Source: Linanthus parryae
Lineage: Eukaryota > Streptophyta > Magnoliopsida > Ericales > Polemoniaceae
Direction: 5' to 3'
Length of the DNA stretch: 64,000 nucleotides
NCBI GenBank assembly: GCA_023055425.1
Contig: JALGPY010000003.1
Span: 16,241,001 to 16,305,000, forward strand
Shown: positions 45,892 through 57,599 of the stretch, in pieces
How positions within the stretch are numbered: the stretch's first letter is position 1
Layout of the letters: each line of letters opens with the position of its first letter
Notes under the pieces: generated by a model
The model's input: only the letters and a program-made list of their open reading frames with translations
The model's database searches: none
Told to the model about the DNA's origin: nothing
Position numbers and translations under genes: made by a program

Positions 45892-47354
45892 GGGTAAAAA
45901 ACACTATCCACCCCTATAATAAGGCAAAAATACACTTTGCACCCCTGACATTTGAAAAAACCCACTTTGCACCCTCATACTGACTCTAACGTTCGAAATG
46001 AAAAGATTACTTTGCCCCTAACCTTGAAGAAAAATTACACCACCCCGGCAAAACCCCGTTTCTTCTCCCTCCTCATCTTTTTTCTTCTTCACTGCACTTG
46101 CTTAGTCCTAGCCACCACCACCAAATCTTCTACTTTTTTCCCCAATTTCTCTCTCTACAGAACAACCATCGCCCCCACTACCAACCCGAACAACACCACT
46201 CCCTACACTGACGTAGTGCTGCACAACTCAGGGCTGAACCCAACTCATGAATCCACGAATTCTTTGGCAATTTAATTTGTGGTGGTGTTGTGATGGTGAC
46301 TCGGACTGGACCTCTTCGAGGTACCGACGAGATGGAACGCATCTGGCCGGACGTTGGTTGAGAGGGAGAGCTCCGACGAGCCGATGAAGACGGATTTTCG
46401 GATGAGGTAGTTGGCGGAGATTGCGAGAGGAGAGGTCTGAGCCAGGTCGGGTTGAACCTCCCAGTAACCCGTCGGGTGGAGACGAGGCATTTACGATCAA
46501 CGGCCAAACAAATGTTGGTCCGCGAAGAAACCTATGCTTCCTCAGCTACGAGATCTACTCGAGGAAGACCAGGAGTCGATTGAGCCCACGTGGGGAGTGA
46601 GTGTGGATGGATTAGCCAGATTGAGTGCATAATCTTGACTTTTAGAGAGAGATGGTGGTGGCGGCACCGATGACGGCGGTAGAGGAGGTAGTGAAAGCTA
46701 TTGTAATGGCCAAACTAGGCACTCTCTGTTTTTTATGTTGTTTTCTTCAGATCTTGATGCAGTTGCTCACTCGAATGATCTGTCACAGATGACCTGTTTT
46801 GGTTGTGGTGATTTGGGTTCAGATTAAGCGGACTAGGGAAGGGTCTGTTGGGTTTGAGGAGAGATTTGGAGATCGATTGTTTGATCTTGGTTTTGGGTTG
46901 AGGGAAGAAGTAGCTTACACTAATGCTGTTGTGGTTCTGGGTAAATTAATGGTTTATTCTATGGTATATGGGTATAAATTAGATTTCAATTCTTCATTTT
47001 GTTCTTGATATTAATCATTGTTTGGGTAGTGTTGGAGGAGAGTTTGTGTATTTTTTTGGAATTTGATTGTTGGTTGTGGATGTGAGTTTCTAAGCTTGAT
47101 TTGAAGTTGATTTTTTTGTGATAGTTGTGGTAGAATTGAACATCAAGAAAATCAACACCAAAAACATGACACTAACAAACAGGGTAAATTAGTCAAAAAT
47201 GTTCGAATATTATCTTTACGGACGGAACATAACAGAGGGGTGGTATGTGTTCTATCTTTTTTCCGTTACAGGGGTGCAAACTGGAATTTTTCAAATGTCA
47301 GGGGTGCAAAGTGTATTTTTGCCTAATTATAGGGGTGGAAAGTGTCTTTTACCC
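45892..47354. mobile_element. Mutator-like TIR element, 1463 bp
   Basis: Excellent terminal inverted repeats of about 70 bp. The left starts GGGTAAAAAACACT and continues with blocks CCACCCCTATAAT, GGCAAAAATACACTTTG and CACCCCTGACATTTGAAAAA. The right is the complement, ending CTTTTACCC. The flanking 9-mers TTAAAAAAA and TAGAAAAAT match only partly. No transposase is present. The interior has GC-rich, leader-like sequence at 46220-46700 with overlapping minus frames, which could be captured host DNA (Pack-MULE style), but I recognise no donor gene. Confidence 0.8.
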
Positions 47355-48344
47355 TAGAAAAATACAAAAGACCACTATATCCAAACAAGGCCAATAAACA
47401 ATGGTCGCTGGTGGGAGTTGGGAGTTGGGCCCCAACAATTTGAGTTAAAGTAGAAGCGCAATCTAATGCCTAGAAATCATCAGATCTAAGGGCCCAAAAC
47501 ATATATTCACAGGGTTTACGGAGAATCATTAAACATTATACAGCAGAAAGTTCCAAATGAAAAGCTACCAGAACGCTCAACCTTGATGAGTGAAGTGTGA
47601 AGATTGACTCAGAATCAGGATACAAACGTAGGAGTAAGAAGGGGGAAGGATGTCGTTTGACCTATTGATCTTTTCAAAAAAAATCCACTATACAGACTCA
47701 CAACAGGCCCATTCTCATCTAAATCAGATAATATGTAACAAATATGAGTCTGAGTTCACAGTCCCATCTCCCTCCAATTATATGCATGATCATTTACTCA
47801 AGCTGCAAAAGCGCCAAGTCTTTAAAAAGAATCCAGCTAATTTTCTTAGCTACAAACCAAAAGAGATCATGACAGCCTGCACCAAAAGTCCACTTTCTCA
47901 ATTCCCCTTCAATGACTGAAGCTTCATAAACCAGCACTTGCTGGCAACTTTTTGGGCCATACTTCAGCCTGTCCTTCAAGCACTCAACATTATATTCTTA
48001 AACCTGAAGAGCTGTTCCTACAGGATGAAAGCCACCCATAAGCTAGCAATTTTGGTAAATGGATTGAGAGGGGCCTTAACAAACCAATGACATAATACTA
48101 CACACTTGGTGAAAAACCACAAGGTCCTCTTGCAAATGACTCCACTCCACCATCCACTAGTCTAGAAATCTGTAAGAAACTAAACTAGTGAATACTGGAC
48201 TAAAAGTGAGCTCCTAATCCCAGAGTTCAAGCTGAATGTGATTAAGCCTCTCTTTGACCAAGTCTCAACAAATGAGTTGACCATGACAATGATCTGGCTT
48301 TTTTAGCAAACTAACACTACTCCATGGAAGAGTGCAGTAAGTAT
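47355..48344. other. Intergenic DNA, no gene supported
   Basis: An 89-codon frame at 47650-47919 (plus) overlaps an equally weak minus frame. No recognisable domain or repeat. Confidence 0.45.
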
Positions 48345-49268
48345 GAGCAAATTATAGTTACAATTCAGAGATACTTCCCTATTTTGGATTGTCATTGTGC
48401 TTGAGAATGTGCCTGTTTTAAGGATTGAGTGTCAGGATTTTATGTAATAAGGGCTTAGCTTGGACAAATTTGGTCATCTTAAAATTTGCAGTGGCTGTTA
48501 AGGTTTGTAGGAAAGCAAGGTAATATTAAGGAATTGATGACTGAGGCAGTTGGTAGGCTTCAAAATGGTGCCAAACATGCTTGTGATGATTGTCTGGCTC
48601 TAAATAATGATTTACTCTAATGATTGGGATGAAGCCTATTTTCCGTAATCGCAGGGAAAGTTGCGGACAAAATACAGTTACATTACACCTCTTATTCCTT
48701 TTGCTTTGTGATTGTGCTTAAGGACGGATGCATGTTTTAAGGTTCAAGTGTGCTAGGATTTTACGTAAGTAGGACTTAGCTAAGACAACTTTGGTCATCC
48801 TACATTTTGCAATGGATGTTGAGATTTGGAGGAAAGCAGGGTAATGTATTGATGATTGGACAGTTGGTGGTTAAGCTTGATGTCAAACGTTCTTGTGATA
48901 ATTGCCAGGCTTTGATGATGATTTACTCGAGTGATTAGCATGAAGCCTACTTCATGCTACTTCTGCAATAAGCTCGAGCAAATTATAGTTACATTTCAGA
49001 GATACTGCAACTCTTATTACTTTTGGTGTGTATTGTACTTAAAGATGTATGCATGAATGAAGGCTCAAGTGCTTTAGGGTTTTACGTAGGTAGGGCTTAG
49101 CTGGGACAAATTTGGTCATCCTAGGATGTTGAGATTTGTAGGACATCAGGGGTAATGTATTGATGATTCGGCAGCTGGTGGGGTTAAGCTTGATGCCAAA
49201 CATTCTGTCATGATTATCTGGCTAGATAAATTATTTACTCAAATGATTAGGATGAAACATACTTCACC
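48345..49268 (+). repeat. Three diverged tandem copies of a ~310-bp non-coding unit
   Basis: Units of about 310-320 bp start near 48345, 48663 and 48974. Landmarks recur in order in each: AAATTATAGTTACA, TTGTGCTTAA, GGATTTTA(C)GTAA, AGGGCTTAGCT, CAAATTTGGTCATC, TTGAGATTTG(T/G)AGGA, AATGTATTGATGAT, TGATTTACTC and GGATGAAGCCTA. They are diverged by eye and have no shared open frame, so the expansion is old and not protein-driven. Confidence 0.85.
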
Positions 49269-49293
49269 ATAGAGCGCGACATTATTCCATATT

Positions 49294-49430
49294 GGCCTAG
49301 TTTGGCAAAGATAGATTATAGGATAGATTATCGAATGTGTGGTTGAGATGAGGAGAGAGAGACAAAAACACTTCATCTCAACCACTCATTCAATAATCTA
49401 TCTAATAATCTATCTTTGCCAAACCAAGCC
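49294..49430. mobile_element. Foldback MITE, 137 bp
   Basis: The left GGCCTAGTTTGGCAAAGATA and the complement of the right (TATCTTTGCCAAACCAAGCC) are inverted repeats. A second inverted block (AGATTATCGAATG, GGTTGAGATGA) makes nearly the whole element a hairpin. ATT lies on both sides. The superfamily is uncertain (Tourist-like by its GGCC..TTTGGC end). Confidence 0.72.
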
Positions 49431-51135
49431 ATTATGCTCAGAACAAAGGAGGAACGCCCAAGATTTATGCACACCTGCCAGGCTAACGATGAATCTGTAC
49501 TAAGGATCATTTGTATGGTTCAGTACAAGGGACATACGTTACCCAGCCCAAATACAACTGCTCAATAGGTACCTTGCTCCAACTCAAACCCCATCAAGTT
49601 TGTGAAATCCACAGTAACTGTTTATCCGGTTCTCTTGAGCACTAAATGTGCATGTGACTAGCATTCACAAGTACTGTCAGTATCACAATCCAAAAGGACT
49701 CTAATTGATTTCAAATGCTTTTTGCAATGATTTTCTCAGAAGAGAATACTGATTCTAATAGTTCTAAACTATTGTCAGCATGCCTTGAATACTGACATGA
49801 CAATAAATAATGGAGTCTAAAATTCTAAAAATATATATCCTGCTCCTACCACGAGATAAGAAGAGGGCCTACCCCCGTTTTACTGTACCCCAAAGGCTAT
49901 CGCATTTTGTCCTGCGTTTCCACAAACCTCTGGTACTAGTTAGATCAAATAAAGGCTATTTTGGTGAGCCAAAGCTATCCAACAACCCTTCACAATATGT
50001 GACTTCAAAGTTACTCCGCAGAGGGAAATAAAATTTGGAACTAATATATGGGTATGAGAGGAGCTCTAGCTAAACAAGTAAACATGAAAACAGCTGTATA
50101 ACATTATGTATATTAAATCATATTACAGTACTATGAAACAAATAAAGCAGCCAATCCCTATTATAACAGTAACATGGCGCAGCGCGTTTGTTTTTCTGTG
50201 TGCATTCCAAAACCGTAGCTCTCTATAATCTACATCATGCAAGTTTGATAAACCCCTCCATTTTGATGAATCTGGGACAATCCCGAGTTTTAGGTAACAA
50301 GTACGCAACTAGGATACTGTTCTTGGGATATCAGGGCATACACAAATAAATAATACTCGTTCCGAAGACAGCGCTAGCTCTTGTTTTTTGCTTCCGGGAC
50401 AGCCTTTTTGTTAATCTTTTCATTATTTTGTTAAGATAACCTAACTCTAAAGCATTGTGAAAAAATTAACAAATTATTGTATTGCTTTGCTTGTCAAATA
50501 ACTTTTCCACAATCCTCGGGAAAAACAGCAGGACACTCATTTTGGGATGGGGGTAAATGCTTTTGGGATGACCTAAGGAAGTCGGCGTTTCAAGTACAGC
50601 AATTGGAAAGGGTATAAATGAATGGATGATTTCATAATCTTCACAACTATTAAAGTGAACTCAAAACTGATTTTAAGTTTTTGATGTTTGGGGTTTAAGA
50701 TACTCCGTTTTTACTTAGAAGAGATCTAATTTTCAGTAGCAATCTCACATACTTAATTTGTGGGTACAAAATTAGTGAAAGAATCTAGGATGTCTTCGAA
50801 TGAAAGTTGAACCAAATGACTCTTCTTTGGTCAACTCATCCCGCGCATTAATGTTTCCAACTTCCCTTTAAATCCACTTGGAAAATTAGTTCGCTAGCAA
50901 AAGCTGTCAGTTTGATGTGGTGAATTCACATGGGAGAATTTCAACTTTGTATAGCTTTGATTTGCTATGTCATCCTATAACGAACAATGATTTATATGTG
51001 CAAAAGTAAAGGTCACAATCGGTTATCTTTCTCTGCAGAGCGACTCTCTTCTGTACTCTGGAATTCAAATATTCAGTGTTAATCTCTTCAAGATTGAAAG
51101 GGAGGTCCGGAATACTAGAATTCACCCATCACATT
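49431..51135. other. Intergenic DNA, no gene supported
   Basis: Short frames only (49810-50031, 50123-50308), with no domain or splice pattern. Nothing else recognised. Confidence 0.45.
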
Positions 51136-51139
51136 CAGT

Positions 51140-51420
51140 GATTCTTGCAGTTAAGTAGCTTACTAGAAAGGTTCAAATGGAACAAGGTGCGAGGAGAGGA
51201 GATTGCTGAAGGTAATTCCCCGGATCTAAAATTTGGAATTTACAACACGTTATTCCAATAATATTCAAATTCCTTGTGTCCAGTGATCCTTGCAGTTGAG
51301 TAGCTTTATTGGAATGGTTCAAATGGGAATGAAGTATGATGAGAGGAGACTGCTGAAGGTAATTCCCCGGATCTAAACTTTGGAGTTTCCAACACATTCG
51401 TCTGGTAATGAGTTTGCATT
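51140..51420 (+). repeat. Two tandem copies of a ~146-bp unit
   Basis: GATTCTTGCAGTTAAGTAGCTT near 51140 recurs as GATCCTTGCAGTTGAGTAGC near 51286. GCTGAAGGTAATTCCCCGG also recurs in both, as do GGTTCAAATGG and CCAACAC-type ends. The second copy stops at the left end of the nested Mutator-like element. Confidence 0.8.
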
Positions 51421-52905
51421 CAGGGTAAATGACAGAAACCACCCCTGGTGTATGGACATTTACCAAAGTACAACCATGTACTTTGGCTAATACCATAAAC
51501 CACCCCTTTGTTAATCCAATAATGCGACAGTTATCACCCTTCTGTTTTGTTCCGTTAGTTTACTTGGTGGGCACCACCACTAACAACAGTGGTACGACAA
51601 AAATGCCCTTATATGTGCATTGTTTACCTAAGTGCCCCAAGATAATTATATTACACGCATCCATTAATGACCTTAATACCCCCACATTTCCTTTTATAAA
51701 CAATCCACCAAACCCACCACCACTACCAACTCATCTCCCCCTCCTATCTCTCTCCATTTTTTATGCAACCCTGTAACCCACCACCACATCCACCATCACC
51801 ATCAATGAAATTAATCACCATCGCAACAAAAAAACACCACCAAAATCGCAACTGAAGACCACTCAAAAAAAATTGATCCATGAAAGGCCTCTGCTTTCTC
51901 TTTTGTCTCTGAAATCGAAGACCACCCAACAAAAATAGGTAGAGAATGAAATTGAATTGACCTATTGGGGGAATGTATGAACCATAGAAAAACTCGATGA
52001 CTTACTGTTAAGAAATCAACCAAGGATTTCAGATGAACAAAACCCAGACTACAGAAACAGCGCCAATCGATTTCAGATTAACAAAACACATACTACACAT
52101 AGAGAACCAATCGAATTAAGTTGAATATAAGAAGTAGACCTTGACTAGAAAAGTCGCCAGAAACTGGAAATTACTATATAGTTCCGACAAAATCGGCTTC
52201 GTTAACTTGTCTGAATTAGTCACTGAGACCCAGGGTCATGACTCGTGTGGGTTTTGAGGACGACTCCGAAGGCATGGTTTGAGCTGATTAATTCTCTTTA
52301 GATTTGCAGGAGAGATATTCCAAGGTTGTGGTAGGTTCTGATAATCCCAGTTGGATTGATGCAGCAGGGTTGGAGGCGAGGTAACCCCAGGAAGGATTTC
52401 GGCGAGTTCTGGCCTGATTCTGAGAGCTAGCAGTCTGATGAGCACGTAATTAGCGATTCCGGTCAAAACTATGAATTGGGATTTGTGGGAAATGGAAGAA
52501 GCCGCAGGGTTTTGAAGGAATCGATGGAATCCAGAAGGGTGGGAAAATTGGGGAAATCCTGGACTAAATCTGCTGCAATCGTTGAGTCAGAGTCCAAGCT
52601 CTCTGATGGTGAGAAAGAACTGAAGAGTTAGTTGTGGAGGAGGAGGTTCCAAGTGAGAATCAAGTTGTTGAAGAGGGATTAAAGATAGGAAGATCTGAAG
52701 TGGCGGTGGTATGTTCTGGCCGTTGTGGAGGCTGGTGTTGATTAGTATGGGTTGATACTCGATACCAAAGAGAGAGCGAGTGGGGTGGCGTTGAGCAGAG
52801 GAAGAAGAGCGGCAGAGATTACAGACGAAGAAGAGGGAGAGATGAGAGGTCAGAGAAGTGAGAGAGAAAGAAAGAGAGCGAGGGTTTTTTACTTCTTATA
52901 ATTAA

Positions 52906-55189
52906 GGGTAAAAGACAAAAACCACCCTCCGTGTTTGGAAAATATACAAAAAAAAACCCCTCGTGTTCGGGTATATACCAAAACCCCCCTGTCAGAGACA
53001 AAACCACCCTGTCAGTGGATGGACGTTGGAGAAATACCACCCTTTTGTTAGTGTCAGCTACTGAATGGAATAATTTGATTTTTTATGACCATTTTGCCCC
53101 TATTTGTATTTTTGTGTTTATTTTGTTCATGTTCTTGGTGTTCTTGACCACTATTCTTGGTGTTCTTCAACACCACTACCAAATCCCCACAAACACCACT
53201 GAAACCCCACCAGCAACACCAACACCAACACCACCACTGAAACAAACAAACAACACAAAAACAACTTAAATAAACAAACACAAAAACACAACACCCAAAA
53301 TTTCCACAACCTGCTTGCACTTCCCTTCAAACAAATTGATGAAGTCTCTATTGCTATACACAGCAAATCTCAGGGCATCCAACTTAAAACTACAATACCA
53401 AGAACATCACCAAGTTTAATTTCTCTCACAATCCAACCAACATATATTTACAGCAAGGAAACAAAGAGAATGCCCTTAAATTGAAGCTAGCAATCCTCTG
53501 AAATCAGCACCCATAAACAAAAAAATTGAGGCCAAAAGAGAGTGTCGATCTGGAACAAAGAGGGTACGAGAGGGAGACAGGGAGGTACCAGTAGACCATC
53601 ATCAAATTACAGCCCGAATCAAACTCGCCGGCAACTAGGCCTCGTTCTGGGTTTGTGTCGAAGGTGGAGAAACATATGTCTCGGTTCGTCGAGGTGGAAA
53701 GAGGTTTGGTTTTTCGATTGGGTATCCGATCGAGCGTAACTGAGAAGGGGATACTGAACTGGGCAACACGGCCGGAGTCCTCTGTTGCAAATTGCCGATT
53801 GACCGAGCTCGTGATTCGCTTTCACCTTTGACCGTGATTCCAAGATGGAAAACAACCACAGTTACTACAAAACTGGGTTTGGCTTCCTAAACAGACGACC
53901 TTGAATCCGGTTTAGATTCGGTCTCTCGAACGGAAGACAGACAGATGTCTGGGTTCGACGAGGTAGAGAGGGAGGTTTGGTTTTGTCAATTGGGTATCCG
54001 ATCGAGCATAGCCGTGAAGGAAGGGGATATCGTCTTCCTCTGCCCCTTCTCCAGACTCGCAACGGCACTACCACTAGAGAGAGAGAGAGAGGGAGGATGA
54101 AGAGGATAAAGGGTGTGATTTAGGTCAGAGGAGTGGGAGAGGAGGAAGAGAAAGAGAGAGAGGGAGGAGAAGAGATGTTTGGTAAAAATGAAGGGATAAG
54201 GAGAGAAAAGAGTTATATAGTAGGGTAATTTTCCTTCATTTGAGGGTAAAATGGGGATTTACAGGTTTCCGTTAGTTGCCGTTAGTCACTAACGCTGACA
54301 GGGGGTTTGGGATCTATGTTACCAGAAACGTGAAAATAGAGGCGATTTTCGATCGGGGTCGTTCGTACCGAAACGCGGTACGTTTTCGACCCGGATCGCT
54401 AAACACAGCGTCCCAAAATTTTAAGACAGCGAGGGATGTTAGGACGGTGAGGAAAGAACTTACCTATTTATCCTCCAGATTCATCTTCTCCTTCATCTTA
54501 TCTAGTTTTGCTCTGTTTTTTTTGTTCATCGTGAACGTTAACTCTGTTTTCTGGACTCTAGACGTCTCTTTGTAATCTTTGGTTAGGATCCTGTAATAGG
54601 AAGAGTTCTGGTAGGACTCTGTTATATTATTTATTACAATATTCAAAATAGATCCCATATTCCTAAAAACTGCCAGCTAATTGGTAAATTAAATCAATAA
54701 TTATAAAATTTAATTTTCTTAAAGGAAACACAATCACAATTTTCCAAAAGTCCTTACTTAATACAATAACTACTTTTAGGAGACTCCAACGGATTATAAC
54801 TGTTTGGCAAAAAAAAAAAAAAAAAAAAAAACGGATTATAACCACAAAAAAATATTTATTAATAGTTTAAAGTCATAATTTATTATTATGGTAATTGGTT
54901 TTGAGAATGTAAGTATTAACACTAAATTAATACTAGGAAAACTTTTTAGATAATGTAGGACAAATCGTCCCAATTGGCGTTCCTCGTTCCTGGAAATCGT
55001 TTTTCGTTCCGGACAGCGTTCCGGAGAAGCCTACCCCCAGCGTACCCCGCACCGCGACCTACCGCGTTTCCCGTTCCTGTCCCACGTACCGCAGCGTTCC
55101 ACGTTTCTGGTAACATAGTTTGGGATATCCCCGAACTAGGGGTTTTTGTATATATTCCAAACACAGAGGGTGGTTTTTGTCTTTTACCC
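52906..55189. mobile_element. Second-level Mutator-like TIR element inserted in the one at 51423, 2284 bp including its insert
   Basis: Left end GGGTAAAAGACAAAAACCAC with blocks CCCTCCGTGTTTGGAA, ATATACAAAAA and CCCCTCGTGTTCGG; the right end is the complement, ending GTCTTTTACCC. A perfect 9-bp target duplication TATAATTAA is present at 52897-52905 and 55190-55198. The interior contains (GA)n-rich and leader-like DNA (53540-54190) and no transposase. The ends resemble those of the elements at 51423 and 45892, so all belong to one broad family. Confidence 0.9.
54314..55117. mobile_element. Third-level TIR element inserted in the one at 52906, 804 bp
   Basis: The left CTATGTTACCAGAAACGTG and the complement of the right (TATGTTACCAGAAACGTGG) are inverted repeats. 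A 9-bp duplication GTTTGGGAT lies at 54305-54313 and 55118-55126. Inner arms are CG-rich (CGTACCG, GCGTT words). The middle is AT-rich with a poly-A run at 54810-54830. A sister element with related ends is at 56800-57590. Confidence 0.82.
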
Positions 55190-55352
55190 TATAATTAATG
55201 GGTGTAAAACTTAGCAAGATAGGAGGGCAGATTGGACTTTCCTCACCTTCGTTCAATTATGTCAGTTGCAGGGGTGGTTTATGGTATTATCCAAAGTACA
55301 TGGTAGAATGTGGTCATTGTCTATACATCGGGGGTGTTTTCTGTCATTTACC

Positions 55353-56009
55353 ATTGAATTAATTATGGAAGTTTTGAGTGGTAGAGAATTTTGTCCTAAC
55401 TGAAAACGGATAAAGCTCCAATCCCGTCTAGAATGGACATGGACCTCTTTCTGTTGCACAGTGCAAAAGAAGGTTCAGAACAATGTGATTGTGATGTCAG
55501 GTTTTCACTTTTCACACTCAAGGCTAATAAAAACTTCATGCTTTAACATTTAATAGAAGTGACGTTGAGAATTGAAGATTTTGAGGAATTGGACTTTCTG
55601 AGTAGTATATATATATATATATATAAACGTATATACACACACAAATCAATCAATTCATAATAACAGATTGTACAAGGACTTTATGTATCATGTACTATAG
55701 CTGTCATGTTAAAGCTTCTAAATAAGCCCACACAAATTTAGAATATCATTTGAGGCTGGGCTGGATAGTATTCGAGAGAACTTTATGAAGTTTCTTGGAG
55801 TAAGGGAAGCGTTTCCCTCTTTGAGTCATTTGTGGAACTTGACTATTTGCTGGAGTTCTTTTCTTCTGATTTGGTATATCCTTGTTTCTTTGGGTTTATC
55901 AGGGACTAAGTACGGCACTGTGTCTTCTGTCTAATTAACATCTAATTCATCAAACAATAGATACTATTAATGTGCTTCCACCTAAGTAGCCACCCACTTA
56001 GCAAGACAT
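55353..56009. other. Intergenic DNA with a TA microsatellite
   Basis: (TA)n at about 55605-55625. Otherwise nothing recognised. Confidence 0.5.
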
Positions 56010-56260
56010 CTTTTTGATAGGTGATAGATAATTAATAAATGGATAAAAACCTCTTACGAGGCAATACAACTACAAAAAAGTAGAACCAACTACTACTCTT
56101 TGCCTCAAAATTGACAAGATCAGAGATCTTTTTCATCAGTTCATTACCGTCTAAAAGATTCTTGGTGCAAAAAATCACCAAGGAAGGGAAATATGATGCA
56201 GAGATCCAACTGCCAAAATTGCAACCCATTAAATTGTGCAACAGTTCAAAACCATGTGCC
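56010..56260 (-). mobile_element. Possible retroposon 3' end (relic)
   Basis: On the minus strand the block ends ACCTATCAAAAAG, like the relic at 18590. A 69-codon frame inside (56032-56241) has no recognised domain. No duplication was found. Confidence 0.3.
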
Positions 56261-56790
56261 TCCGACCAGGGGCCGAGCTAGGATTTTGGCAGTGGAGGGG
56301 CCAAACAATTTCTACAGTAAAGACTACGGTGTATTCCCACACGTGTGTGTGTGTATATGAACAGAAAAAGAGGTGTGTTGACCCTTTCCTAGGTTACCTG
56401 CACTTGGGTGCGGGTGTCGCGTCTGGTGTGTATCCGAGTAGCGGACTTGCCCCTTACAGAAATTTCGGATCCAAGGACTCGGCTAGAAGTGTTTAAATTT
56501 TCAGACACTTGGGTGGGGATACAGTGTCATTGCAATTATCTAAACCTAAACCTGAATGATATCTAGACCAAAAAGGACTTCAGAGTGTCTGCGACCCATA
56601 AATTGATAAGAAAGAGGCACATGCCCTTTAGGTTAGATAATGGTTAGTGAGAATTGGATGACTATGAATCTTACAACAGCTTCAAACAATCTGAACACGA
56701 TGAAATTAAGGAGGGAAGGGATTGAAGAAACCGAATCACCAAATTGCTATCTATCCATGATTTCAAACCTTGGAGAATTGGGTGGAAGGA
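56261..56790. other. Repeat-like intergenic DNA
   Basis: Contains a GT run (56343-56356) and GGGGCCGAGCTAGGATTTTGG, a phrase similar to the one near 9105, which suggests a dispersed repeat with undefined ends. No gene seen. Confidence 0.4.
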
Positions 56791-56799
56791 GGCCATAAC

Positions 56800-57590
56800 A
56801 GGGTTACCAGAAATCGCTAAAGTTGAAGCGATTCCCGATCTAGATCACCCGATCTGATTAGTGGGTCGTCCGCGATTCAGATCGCCAGTTTCAGCGATAT
56901 GAAGAACATAACACACTAGGATGGCAACGGTTACCAATTAAATCCATATAAACAACGTACTTACAGATTGCTGTCGATCAATTGATGAAGGATATTGACG
57001 ATGTTTCAGTGTCCGGCAGACGAAGGGGAGCGATAGAGGAAGAAGAACTGAAGAAGAATATTGACGATATTTATGTCTCCGGAGAATATTGTATATTGAG
57101 AGACGTATCCGCCGGATTTTGTGGGATTGTTAGTTGTTACCGTGGGGTTAATTACACTATTAATGGAGTAATTTCATAGTGGGATTTTATTGGTTAATTT
57201 TTGTTATGTACTTTTGAAGTTGTAGAAATAAAGTTTATTTCCCAATTAAAACCTTCCACGTCACCTCAGCATTACATAATATTTCTCGTCTTTTACAAAA
57301 TTGGAATTGGAATTAATAATTGCCTATATAAGTTTAAATTGTTTAAAATGTTACGATTAGGCAAAAAATCTGGTTTGTCTTAGATTCTTGAGACCCACTT
57401 CAGTTGTTCGTCCTAAATAGTTGTCTAAATTGTTTAAAATGTTATGTTCCTAAAACTCGATCTGCGAATCAGACAAGAGAATTCGATTCGAAGAAGCCTA
57501 CCCTCAGCCTACCGCGAACCGACTAGCCTAGCATACCGCAATCCCATACGCGTACGACATACCACACCAATCTCCGATTCCAGTAACCTT
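56800..57590. mobile_element. Mutator-like TIR element, 791 bp
   Basis: The ends AGGGTTACCAGAAATCG and CGATTCCAGTAACCTT are inverted repeats, flanked by a perfect 9-bp duplication GGCCATAAC (56791-56799 and 57591-57599). The inner arms are CG-rich with CGATCT/AGATCG words; the middle is AT-rich. A 65-codon frame (56982-57179) is not supported. It is related to the element at 54314-55117. Confidence 0.85.
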
Positions 57591-57599
57591 GGCCATAAC

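Larger units (their letters stand above)
51423..55352. mobile_element. Outermost of three nested Mutator-like TIR elements, 3.93 kb including its inserts
   Basis: The left end GGGTAAATGACAGAAACCAC continues with blocks CCCCTGGTGTATGGACA, CAAAGTACA and AATACCATAAACCACCCC. The right end is the complement (GGGGTGGTTTATGGTATTAT, CCAAAGTACATGG, CTGTCATTTACC). Its own length without the nested element is about 1.64 kb. A convincing 9-bp duplication was not found. The interior holds no transposase; the weak minus frames at 51744-52466 are not assigned. Confidence 0.8.

Noticed and set aside
48345..49268. CRISPR-like or satellite array
   Set aside because: Only three ~310-bp diverged units without spacers; plant genomic context.
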